Assembly: GCA_040882255.1 (NCBI GenBank)
Contig: JBBEBP010000023.1
Span: 186,001-250,000, forward strand
Length of the DNA stretch: 64,000 nt
Direction: 5' to 3'
From: PWQG01 sp040882255
GTDB lineage: Bacteria > Pseudomonadota > Gammaproteobacteria > Pseudomonadales > Pseudohongiellaceae
Part shown: positions 1 through 6,651 of the stretch, piece after piece
How positions within the stretch are numbered: the first letter of the stretch is position 1
How the letters are laid out: the number at the start of each line of letters is the position of its first letter
The notes under the pieces: generated by a model
What the model was told of the DNA's origin: nothing
The model's database searches: none
Seen by the model: the letters and a program-made list of their open reading frames with translations, nothing else
Position numbers and translations under genes: made by a program

Positions 1-1
1 C

Positions 2-115
2 GGCGTGAGTCTTGGCCGCTACCGTGCTGAAATCGTCTCCGTGCAGGACAACATGATCCGTACGGCCAGAATGTGGCAGGAAGAAAGCGAAGAGGAAATA
101 TCAGACGACGGCTGA
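2..115 (+). CDS. C-terminal end of an unidentified protein (partial)
   Basis: The window opens inside a plus-strand reading frame that runs to a TGA at 113-115 and gives 37 residues, ending with an acidic tail (EESEEEISDDG). The other two forward frames hit stops early. The tail is too short to assign a family. It ends convergently with the phosphopantetheinyl transferase, whose stop codon lies at 101-103, so the two coding regions overlap by about 15 bases. It may not be a real gene end; the call rests only on frame openness. Confidence 0.4.
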   Translation, partial: GVSLGRYRAEIVSVQDNMIRTARMWQEESEEEISDDG

Positions 116-937
116 TTCATAGCCGTCTGTCACCACCGCCTCGGCCGTTCCGCCATCGGACAACGACAGTGTAAACGGGCGGCAGATCACCGGTCGTCCC
201 GACCACCCGGCCGGATGGCGCAAGGCCAGCGCCAGCATCTGCTCGCTCCTCCACCGCCACGACCAGTACTGCCAACACCGTCCATCCGGCGAATCGGTCA
301 GTATCCGGCCCGCCCTTGTCCAGCCGAATGCGCGCCGGGCCAGCTCACCAGCCAGCCCGGCGCCATCCGCCTTGACGCTGGCTTCCTTGAGCGTCCAGGT
401 ACGCAGAAATCCCGCTCGCAGCGCCTCTCCGGTGAGTGCCTCCAGCCTCTCCAGCTCGGCAGCGGAAAAGTACCTGCGCGCCAGACCTCTCGCATCCACA
501 TCCCGGGACACCGGCTCGATATCCACGCCCGTCTCGCCGTCTGCATACAGGGAAAGAGCCAGGTAACCCTCACTATGGGAGATACTGAATGACGGCACCT
601 TCAGCGTACCGCTGCGGGGGGCAGAAACCAGGGGCCGGCCGCCCGGCGCCCGCGACAACACCCAGGCACGTGGCGGGACCCCGGGACAATAGGCGCTGAG
701 CAAAAGCCGCAATGCAACACGCCCGGCCAGATGATCGCGGCGCACGCCCCCGGACACAATAGCGCTGGCGCGCTGCTGTTCGTCCCCGCCCAGCAGCCCC
801 GCCGCCCATCCGGTCAGACGCGACAAATCGGACTCCCGGGCATCGATCAACCAGACGTGCGCCTCGACACCACTCCGGAGCCCCTCCGCAATGGTCCCGG
901 GCAAGTGCAACCGGGGCATGTCACCCACACGGCCCAT
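101..937 (-). CDS. 4'-phosphopantetheinyl transferase (Sfp/AcpT type)
   Basis: Transfers the phosphopantetheine arm of CoA to a conserved serine of carrier proteins in fatty acid, polyketide or nonribosomal peptide systems. Sequence hallmarks are the Mg/CoA-binding motif GVDIEPVSRD in the middle of the chain and WTLKEASVKADG downstream, both diagnostic of the Sfp family. I placed the start at the ATG at 937, five bases after the diguanylate cyclase stop codon at 942; a frame-compatible upstream extension would overlap that gene and adds no conserved sequence. An ATG at 919 is also possible. It is the third gene of an apparent pspF-cyclase-transferase operon. No carrier protein, PKS or NRPS is visible in this window, so its partner is unknown. 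The family call is firm; the substrate is not. Confidence 0.85.
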   Translation of the reverse strand: MGRVGDMPRLHLPGTIAEGLRSGVEAHVWLIDARESDLSRLTGWAAGLLGGDEQQRASAIVSGGVRRDHLAGRVALRLLLSAYCPGVPPRAWVLSRAPGGRPLVSAPRSGTLKVPSFSISHSEGYLALSLYADGETGVDIEPVSRDVDARGLARRYFSAAELERLEALTGEALRAGFLRTWTLKEASVKADGAGLAGELARRAFGWTRAGRILTDSPDGRCWQYWSWRWRSEQMLALALRHPAGWSGRPVICRPFTLSLSDGGTAEAVVTDGYESAVV

Positions 938-941
938 GCAC

Positions 942-2474
942 CTATTCCCCGGCCACAACGCGATTCCGTCCATCCTGCTTGCCGACATACATCAACAGAT
1001 CTGCACGACGAATAGCCTCCTCCAGCATCTCGTCCGTTGATTTCTCTACCACCCCGAACGTCATCGTGATGTGTGTGGAAAGGTCGCCTTGCACGAACGG
1101 ATAGTGCTCCACGATACGCCGCAGCCGCTCCATTGCGGCACGTCCGGCGGCCAGTGGCGTATTGCTCAGCACAATGCAGAACTCTTCTCCCCCCCAGCGG
1201 GCGATATTGTCATCCGGACGCAGGGACTCGGCCATCAACCGCGAGACCTCGGACAGCACATGATCACCGAAATCGTGTCCGTGCGCGTCGTTAACCCGTT
1301 TGAAGTGATCGATATCGGTCACCACCACCAGATCACCACCGTCCGTGTCACGTCCGTCCGTCCACTGCTCCAGAGCGCGGCGGTTAGGCAGCTCGGTGAG
1401 GGTGTCGGTCGTCGCCAGTCGACCGATGCGGTCCAATGCCTGCTGCACACCTGTCACATCATGCAGTATGACCAACATGCCCAGCATCTCACTGCGATTG
1501 CCCGCCAGCCGCTCACTGCTGACATCAAACTGGCGTTGATCGCTGTCCAGAACCAGCCTGCCCTGCAGCATGGTACTGTCGTCGGAAGACAGCATGCGTC
1601 CCTCGAAATACTGTGAAAGCACATCATGCAAGGACTTTCCGGTCAGGCTGCTCACCGGCTCGCCCGTCAGGCGGGCAAAAGCCGGATTGGCATCGGTAAT
1701 GTTGCCGTCGCGGTTGCAGACCGCCACCGCCAGACCGATGGTCTCGAACACTCGATCCCGGGCAATCGGAGTCAGGGAAAGAAAATGGTAGCGCTGCGTG
1801 GCAAAGGTCACCAGCACCGCGCTCAGCACAAAGTACAGGGGCGTGGGATCAAAGCCCCCGGCCGGATCCACGCCGGCCAGAAAAAGGATGTCACTGGCCA
1901 GTGGCAACAGCGCAGCAGTGCCCAGCAGCACGGCCTGCCAGCGGAAGACGCCGGGCCGCTGCAGACTCATGCGCAGCAGTATCAGACTGCCGATCAGGGT
2001 GTAGGGATAGCCAAAACCGAGGACCAGCATCCAGTAGCCGACCCCGTGCTCCGGACTCAGCACCAGGTAGCCATTGCGCTCCACCAGCTCGACATGCTCA
2101 TAGAGCAGCGGGTGCCACTCCAGGGTCATGACCATCAGCAGCGAGCAGACCGGCACCACAAGCAGGACGGCCATGCTGCGGAACGTGAGCCAGCGGCTGT
2201 TGCCGGAATAGATCAGGGCAAAGAACAGCCAGCACACCACGGCGACGCTGCCTCCCAGGTACACCAGGCGCTGGAATGCCAATTGCCAGGCCAGGGTCGT
2301 GCCCGAATTGGCAATCAGCTCCCCCGTATTCCACACCACGAAGGACAGCAACACCACCACCCACAGATACCCGGAGCGGCTGGATACGCGGCCCAGGCTG
2401 AACAGCGCCAGCGCCGCCGCCACCAGCGCCGCGACCAGGTACAGATAGTTGATGGGTGGAAACTGGAATGCCAT
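942..2474 (-). CDS. Diguanylate cyclase with N-terminal 7TM sensor, PAS and GGDEF domains
   Basis: Predicted inner-membrane enzyme that makes cyclic di-GMP from two GTP. The first ~225 residues form about seven hydrophobic helices resembling the N-terminal 7TM module of some sensor kinases; a PAS domain follows (about 235-340), then a GGDEF domain (about 350-510) with an intact active-site motif GGEEF near residue 425 and the DxxHFKRVND segment that holds nucleotide. The start is the ATG at 2474, which shares its A with the pspF stop codon (TGATG); a TTG one codon earlier is in frame. Overlap with pspF implies translational coupling, so c-di-GMP synthesis is probably linked to the envelope-stress regulator. 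The degenerate upstream 7TM ligand is unknown. Confidence 0.88.
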   Translation of the reverse strand: MAFQFPPINYLYLVAALVAAALALFSLGRVSSRSGYLWVVVLLSFVVWNTGELIANSGTTLAWQLAFQRLVYLGGSVAVVCWLFFALIYSGNSRWLTFRSMAVLLVVPVCSLLMVMTLEWHPLLYEHVELVERNGYLVLSPEHGVGYWMLVLGFGYPYTLIGSLILLRMSLQRPGVFRWQAVLLGTAALLPLASDILFLAGVDPAGGFDPTPLYFVLSAVLVTFATQRYHFLSLTPIARDRVFETIGLAVAVCNRDGNITDANPAFARLTGEPVSSLTGKSLHDVLSQYFEGRMLSSDDSTMLQGRLVLDSDQRQFDVSSERLAGNRSEMLGMLVILHDVTGVQQALDRIGRLATTDTLTELPNRRALEQWTDGRDTDGGDLVVVTDIDHFKRVNDAHGHDFGDHVLSEVSRLMAESLRPDDNIARWGGEEFCIVLSNTPLAAGRAAMERLRRIVEHYPFVQGDLSTHITMTFGVVEKSTDEMLEEAIRRADLLMYVGKQDGRNRVVAGE

Positions 2475-3541
2475 CAATTGCCGGCCCCGTCATCAGTGCC
2501 CACGTTGTACTTGCGCAGGTAGCCGCGCAGCTGGTGATAGCTCAACCCCAGGAAATTTGCGGTGCGTCGCTGATTGTGCTGGCAATGCTGTAGTGCCTGC
2601 TCCAGCAATGCGATCTCGTAGTCCTGTATGTGCTTCTTGAAGTCCATATTCTCCATCCGGGCGATATCGGGAAGCGGGTTCTGCTCCGGGTATGGTTCGC
2701 CCGCCGCCGGGGCGTCGCGAGCCTCCCCGCGCGGTTGCTGGTGACGGCTCAGCCCCGGCCGCCAGGGGGAGTCAAAGGGATCAAAGTCCAGCTCGGAGAC
2801 CACCCCGTCACCGCTACGGTATACGGCCCGCTCGATCACATTCTTGAGCTCCCGGACATTACCCGGCCACGGCCAGGCAAGGAGCTGCCGCTGGACATCC
2901 CGCGAAAATCCGGCGAAGTACTCGCCGCCAATCTCCTTGACCATACTGACAGCGAAATGCTCGGCCAGCACAAGGATATCTTCCGGCCGGGCCCGCAACG
3001 GCGGCAATGTCACCACATCAAAGGCCAACCGGTCCAGCAGGTCTTCGCGAAAACGGCCCATGCGGGCCATGGCCGGCAGATCCTCATTGGTGGCCGCCAC
3101 AATCCTGACATCGACCCGCAGTGTCTCGTTGCCCCCCAGGCGCTCGAACTCACCGTACTCGATGATCCGCAGGATCTTCTCCTGCACGGGCATGGCCATG
3201 CTCGACAGCTCGTCCAGGAACAGCGTACCGCCATCGGCGCGTTCAAAGTAGCCTTTGCGCCTCGCCGTTGCTCCGGTGAAGGCGCCGGCTTCATGGCCGA
3301 ACAACTGCGCTTCCAGCAACGACTCGCTGACCGCCGCGCAGTTCACCTTGAGGAAGGTGCGGTCCCATCGGGCCGACAGAAAATGGACACGCGCACCGAT
3401 CAGCTCCTTGCCTGTGCCGCGTTCGCCAACAACCAACACCGGTTTGCTCAGAGTGGCGATGGTGGACACATGTTCCTGCATTTCCAGAAAACTGGCGGAT
3501 TCTCCGATCATACGGGGTGGTGCAGCACTGTTGTCAGCCAT
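2474..3541 (-). CDS. pspF: Phage shock operon transcriptional activator PspF
   Basis: Sigma-54-dependent AAA+ enhancer-binding protein lacking an N-terminal receiver, as expected for PspF, which is held inactive by PspA until the inner membrane is damaged. Visible are Walker A GERGTGKE (residues 39-46), the sigma-54-contacting GAFTGA loop near residue 87, Walker B LFLDE, and a Fis-type helix-turn-helix at the C-terminus (about 315-350). It is divergent from pspA, with a sigma-54 promoter between them, which is the classical arrangement. Unusually, its stop codon overlaps the start of a diguanylate cyclase. At 355 residues it is slightly longer than the E. coli protein; the extra length is a linker before the HTH. 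Confidence 0.95.
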   Translation of the reverse strand: MADNSAAPPRMIGESASFLEMQEHVSTIATLSKPVLVVGERGTGKELIGARVHFLSARWDRTFLKVNCAAVSESLLEAQLFGHEAGAFTGATARRKGYFERADGGTLFLDELSSMAMPVQEKILRIIEYGEFERLGGNETLRVDVRIVAATNEDLPAMARMGRFREDLLDRLAFDVVTLPPLRARPEDILVLAEHFAVSMVKEIGGEYFAGFSRDVQRQLLAWPWPGNVRELKNVIERAVYRSGDGVVSELDFDPFDSPWRPGLSRHQQPRGEARDAPAAGEPYPEQNPLPDIARMENMDFKKHIQDYEIALLEQALQHCQHNQRRTANFLGLSYHQLRGYLRKYNVGTDDGAGN

Positions 3542-3605
3542 ACTGTTCTTCCTTGTGGACGGCAGGTGCCGCGATCCAGCCTTCGCAGCTTCGTGGAAAA
3601 TACCA

Positions 3606-3626
3606 CTAGTTGGTGGATTTCACCAC
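3606..3626 (+). promoter_or_regulatory. Candidate PspF upstream activating site
   Basis: An inverted repeat TGGTG-GATTT-CACCA occupies 3611-3625, about 75-90 bases upstream of the sigma-54 element of pspA. That is the usual position for an enhancer site. The assignment to PspF is inferred from position and the divergent pspF gene. Confidence 0.45.
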
Positions 3627-3700
3627 ACCAGAATGACCCAGACATAAATGAACACACTCAACACTTTGTTTTTATTATATTTTTATTATTTATATAGACG

Positions 3701-3716
3701 TGGCACGTCTCCTGCA
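3701..3716 (+). promoter_or_regulatory. Sigma-54 (-24/-12) promoter of pspABC
   Basis: TGGCACGTCTCCTGCA has the GG and GC dinucleotides exactly ten bases apart and a consensus TGGCACG -24 half. It follows a strongly A/T-rich stretch (3663-3696), suitable for IHF bending, and precedes pspA by 35 bases. A strong ribosome binding site, AGGAGGTGA (3739-3746), follows. Confidence 0.9.
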
Positions 3717-3750
3717 GTATCCACGACAGACTCAACCAGGAGGTGACCCC

Positions 3751-4410
3751 ATGAGCATTTTTTCTCGCCTGTCCGACATCATCAACTCCAACCTGACCAC
3801 GCTGCTGGACAAGGCGGAAAATCCGGAGAAGATGATCCGCATGATGATCCAGGAAATGGAAGAGACACTGGTGGAGGTGCGCAGCGCCACCGCCAAGGTC
3901 ATTGCGGAGAAGAAAACCGTCAACCGCCGCATCGAACACCTGCGCAGGCAGGCCGATGACTGGCAGCAGAAAGCCGAGCTGGCCATGGCCAAGGAGCGTG
4001 AGGACCTGGCCAAGGCAGCCCTGCTGGAGAAGGATGACATCAATAACACGATCGCGGTACTGGAAGACGAGCTCGGCAAGCTGGACGAGACACTCGACAA
4101 GCTGAGCCACGAGATCGAGCAGCTACAGGCCAAGCTGAACGATGCCCGCTCGCGCCAGAAGACCATTGTCATGCGCGGCAACGCCACACAGTCCCGCGTG
4201 GACGTCAACCGCAAGCTGCACGACTACAACATTGACAATGCCATGAACAGGTTCGAATATTACGAGCGCAAGATCGACCTGATGGAAGGCGAGGTGGACA
4301 GCCTCAACATGAAGCAGCGCGGTCTGCATGACGAGTTCGACGAGCTGGCGCGGCAGGAAAAGATCGACAGGGAACTGCAGGCGCTGAAAGACAAGGTAAA
4401 AAAACAATAA
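3751..4410 (+). CDS. pspA: Phage shock protein A, membrane-stress effector
   Basis: PspA/IM30/ESCRT-III-like peripheral membrane protein of 219 residues that inhibits PspF in unstressed cells and oligomerises on damaged inner membrane. The sequence is almost entirely charged coiled-coil helix and begins with an amphipathic N-terminal helix (MSIFSRLSDIINSNL), the membrane-binding element. The ATG at 3751 sits seven bases after AGGAGGTGA, which settles the start over an in-frame upstream codon that lies within the promoter. It is the first gene of pspABC, driven by the sigma-54 promoter just upstream. Length matches the family (about 220-225). Confidence 0.97.
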   Translation: MSIFSRLSDIINSNLTTLLDKAENPEKMIRMMIQEMEETLVEVRSATAKVIAEKKTVNRRIEHLRRQADDWQQKAELAMAKEREDLAKAALLEKDDINNTIAVLEDELGKLDETLDKLSHEIEQLQAKLNDARSRQKTIVMRGNATQSRVDVNRKLHDYNIDNAMNRFEYYERKIDLMEGEVDSLNMKQRGLHDEFDELARQEKIDRELQALKDKVKKQ

Positions 4411-4459
4411 ACCGTCTTCTTATTGACTGAAGAGCCATCAGCCACAGGAATCTGTTGTC

Positions 4460-4696
4460 ATGGACCCTTTTGAATTCATCATCGCCATCGTCGCCACCGC
4501 CGGTACCTTCGTCACGATCTGGGTCGTGCTGCTGTACCGGCGCCGCGAGAAGAAAATGACGCCGGACAGCGAAGCGGCCTACAGCCTCCACGATCTGTCC
4601 AGCATGGCGCAATCCATGGAAGAGCGCATCGATACCCTGGAGTCCATTCTGGATGCCGAGGTGCCGGGTTGGAGAGATCAACATGACCACCGCTGA
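4460..4696 (+). CDS. pspB: Phage shock protein B
   Basis: Small inner-membrane protein of 78 residues: one N-terminal transmembrane helix (about residues 5-24), a basic RRREKK stop-transfer segment, then a cytoplasmic helix with leucine-rich spacing. With PspC it senses membrane stress and draws PspA away from PspF. It lies 49 bases after pspA and overlaps the start of pspC by 14 bases, so the three genes form one operon. Confidence 0.93.
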   Translation: MDPFEFIIAIVATAGTFVTIWVVLLYRRREKKMTPDSEAAYSLHDLSSMAQSMEERIDTLESILDAEVPGWRDQHDHR

Positions 4697-5369
4697 TCCC
4701 CGCCCCGACAACAGACTGCGCCTGAACCGTGAGCAGCGCAAACTGCTCGGCGTGTGCAGCGGCTTTGCCCGCTACCTGGACGTCCCGGTGGCCCTGGTCC
4801 GCCTGATCTATGTGGTTGCCTGTCTGGTTTCACCCGCGCTGATCTTCGTGTATTTCGTGCTCTACTGGCTGCTGGATGAGGACGACAACCCAAGCAAGAT
4901 GCGCGTCTATGTCTCGGACAGCAAACCGGCCAGTCACTTCAAACGCATCGACTACCGGCGTCCGCTGTACCGCAACACGAAAAAGGCCTGGATTGGCGGA
5001 GTCTGCGCCGGTATCGCCGAGTACATGGACATCCGGCCCGCACTGGTCCGGTTTGTGGCATTGTTGTCCCTGTTCGTCTTCGGAGGCGCCACCCTGTGGG
5101 CCTATATCGCCTGCTGGATCGTGCTGGACAAGAAGCCCCGGGGCTTTTCCTACCGCAAGGGGAAAGGTCGTTCACGAGCAAAGGCCACCGACGACGCAGA
5201 AGATGCGCAAGAGGCATCAGACCACGATGAGGAAGCACCGGTGGACCCGGTCATGGCCATGCAACGCTGTGCCGACACCCTGCATCGTTCGGAAGCGCGC
5301 CTGCGGGAACTGGAAGCCTTCATTACCTCGCGGAAATTCCGATTGCATTGCGAAATCAACCGGATATAG
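4683..5369 (+). CDS. pspC: Phage shock protein C with two PspC domains
   Basis: Inner-membrane stress sensor. The start is the ATG at 4683, inside the end of pspB, preceded by GGAGAG. Two PspC domains follow each other: the first (about residues 12-70) has LLGVCSGFARYLDV and a hydrophobic helix; the second (about 95-150) has WIGGVCAGIAEYMDIRPALV and another helix. A charged cytoplasmic tail rich in Lys/Glu/Asp fills residues 155-228 and ends in a short helix. E. coli PspC is about 119 residues with one such domain, so this form is duplicated and nearly twice as long. Confidence 0.92.
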   Translation: MTTADPRPDNRLRLNREQRKLLGVCSGFARYLDVPVALVRLIYVVACLVSPALIFVYFVLYWLLDEDDNPSKMRVYVSDSKPASHFKRIDYRRPLYRNTKKAWIGGVCAGIAEYMDIRPALVRFVALLSLFVFGGATLWAYIACWIVLDKKPRGFSYRKGKGRSRAKATDDAEDAQEASDHDEEAPVDPVMAMQRCADTLHRSEARLRELEAFITSRKFRLHCEINRI

Positions 5370-5402
5370 AATCAGGTGATGTGGAGCAACCAATGGTGCA
5401 CC

Positions 5403-5477
5403 ATGAGTGACTACAACGATCTACCGGATTTCGATACGCTGTTTGCACTGCGTCGAGGAGCCTCCTCCGCCCCATGA
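5403..5477 (+). CDS. Possible 24-residue small ORF coupled to the NUDIX gene
   Basis: Begins with ATG at 5403 (or 5379) and ends at TGA 5475-5477, overlapping the NUDIX start codon by ATGA. The peptide is MSDYNDLPDFDTLFALRRGA and four more residues. It could be a coupling leader or chance. There is no recognisable domain. Confidence 0.25.
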   Translation: MSDYNDLPDFDTLFALRRGASSAP

Positions 5478-6052
5478 AGTTCTGTCACCACTGCGCCGAA
5501 CCGATCGAACAGCAGATTCCATCGGGTGATGACCGTTTGCGACACTATTGCCCCGGCTGCGACGTCGTCTTCTACCAGAATCCCAACAATATCGTGGGCA
5601 CCGTCACCTCCCTTGGCGATCGGATACTGCTCTGCAAACGCGCCATCGAACCCCGCCGCGGTTACTGGACGCTGCCCGCCGGCTTCATGGAGAACGGAGA
5701 GACCAGCCTGGCCGGTGCACTGCGCGAGACCCGCGAGGAAGCCGGCGCTGAACCGGTTACGGAGCCGGACAGCCTGTATGCCATTTACAACCTGCCTCAT
5801 ATCAACCAGGTGTACCTCTTTTTCCGGGGTCGGCTGGAGGAAGAAGTGTTCGCCTCCGGCATCGAAAGCCTGGAAACCGCGCTGTTCTCCGAGGAGGAAG
5901 TACCGTGGGAACAGATCGCTTTTGCCGTCGTTCGCCAGACCCTGAAACTGTGGTTCGACGACCATCGAGCGGGGCGGTTCCCCGTCCGCATGTACGACGT
6001 CCACTATGGCGCCGACCGCCACGTCAACATGGACCTGATCAGCCAGAATTAG
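5474..6052 (+). CDS. Zinc-ribbon NUDIX hydrolase
   Basis: Hydrolyses a nucleoside diphosphate linked to some moiety; the exact substrate cannot be read from sequence. An N-terminal zinc ribbon has paired CxxC motifs (CHHC at residues 4-7, CPGC further on). The NUDIX box is intact: GFMENGETSLAGALRETREEAG fits GX5EX7REUXEEXGU, around residues 75-98. The 192-residue length and the layout match the NADH-pyrophosphatase-like branch of stand-alone Zn-ribbon NUDIX proteins. A possible tiny coupled ORF precedes it. It is convergent with the YqfO-like gene. Confidence 0.92.
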   Translation: MKFCHHCAEPIEQQIPSGDDRLRHYCPGCDVVFYQNPNNIVGTVTSLGDRILLCKRAIEPRRGYWTLPAGFMENGETSLAGALRETREEAGAEPVTEPDSLYAIYNLPHINQVYLFFRGRLEEEVFASGIESLETALFSEEEVPWEQIAFAVVRQTLKLWFDDHRAGRFPVRMYDVHYGADRHVNMDLISQN

Positions 6053-6055
6053 GCG

Positions 6056-6087
6056 AAAAAAAGCCCGATATGCTGTACATACCGGGC
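6056..6087 (-). terminator. Rho-independent terminator for the minus-strand YqfO/purL side
   Basis: Read on the minus strand, a ten-base-pair stem with one mismatch (GCCCGGTATG/CATATCGGGC) and loop TACAG is followed by seven T residues. It sits just after the NUDIX stop codon; on the plus strand it would still form a hairpin but without a T tract. Confidence 0.75.
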
Positions 6088-6328
6088 CTGGTCTCAATAG
6101 ACGTGTCTGAATCGAGGCATCCTTGCACCATCCATGGTGTGCGCCATGCGCAATTTCATCCCTGCCGTCCCTGGTCACGTCCTTGTCCGAAAAACCGAAC
6201 GATCAATTGAAACGCAGGGCTATCATATAGCAGTTTGACAGTCTGTCATCCCGCAGCGGGACGGATGACGGAAGAAACGGGGTGAATCGGTTCAAGATGG
6301 AACTCAATGTGATGCAGTTCACAAAAAC
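6088..6328. other. Intergenic stretch between convergent genes with one palindromic hairpin
   Basis: I see no credible gene. The main feature is a palindrome at 6245-6269: arms GTCATCC-like and GGATGAC around an inner CCGC/GCGG. Its sequence, GTCATCCCGCAGCGGGA followed by CGGATGAC, resembles dispersed proteobacterial palindromic repeats. Whether it recurs in the genome cannot be judged from one window. Confidence 0.4.
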
Positions 6329-6640
6329 TCAGAGATCTTCCAGCCGGTACACGTCATAGGCCGGCTCCTCGTAGGGATGCGCCGCCTTCATGGCATCGAT
6401 CACGGCACGGACCAGTTCATCCCGGCAGACCAGCTCGACCTTCAGCTCGCTGACCCGCTCGACCTCGCCAACCCGGCCGAGAAACGGATCGGCGCCATCC
6501 AGAGCGCGGAACTGACCATCCCCCCGCGTCTGCCAGGCACAACAATCGTAGTCACCGATCCGCCCACCACCGGCATCAAAGACAGCCTGCTTGACCGGCT
6601 CCGCGTGGTCTTCCGGCACGAAAAAGCACAGCTTGTACAT
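6329..6640 (-). CDS. YqfO/NIF3 C-terminal-like protein
   Basis: A protein of 103 residues resembling the stand-alone CutA-like domain found inserted in NIF3/YqfO proteins; function is not established. The signature HPYEEPAYDVY lies near the C-terminus and MYKLCFFVPEDH at the start. The ATG at 6640 follows a strong AGGAGGTG ribosome site; extending the frame upstream would run into purL, whose stop is at 6652. It is probably co-transcribed with purL and ends near a rho-independent terminator. Confidence 0.85.
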   Translation of the reverse strand: MYKLCFFVPEDHAEPVKQAVFDAGGGRIGDYDCCAWQTRGDGQFRALDGADPFLGRVGEVERVSELKVELVCRDELVRAVIDAMKAAHPYEEPAYDVYRLEDL

Positions 6641-6651
6641 GAAAACACCTC

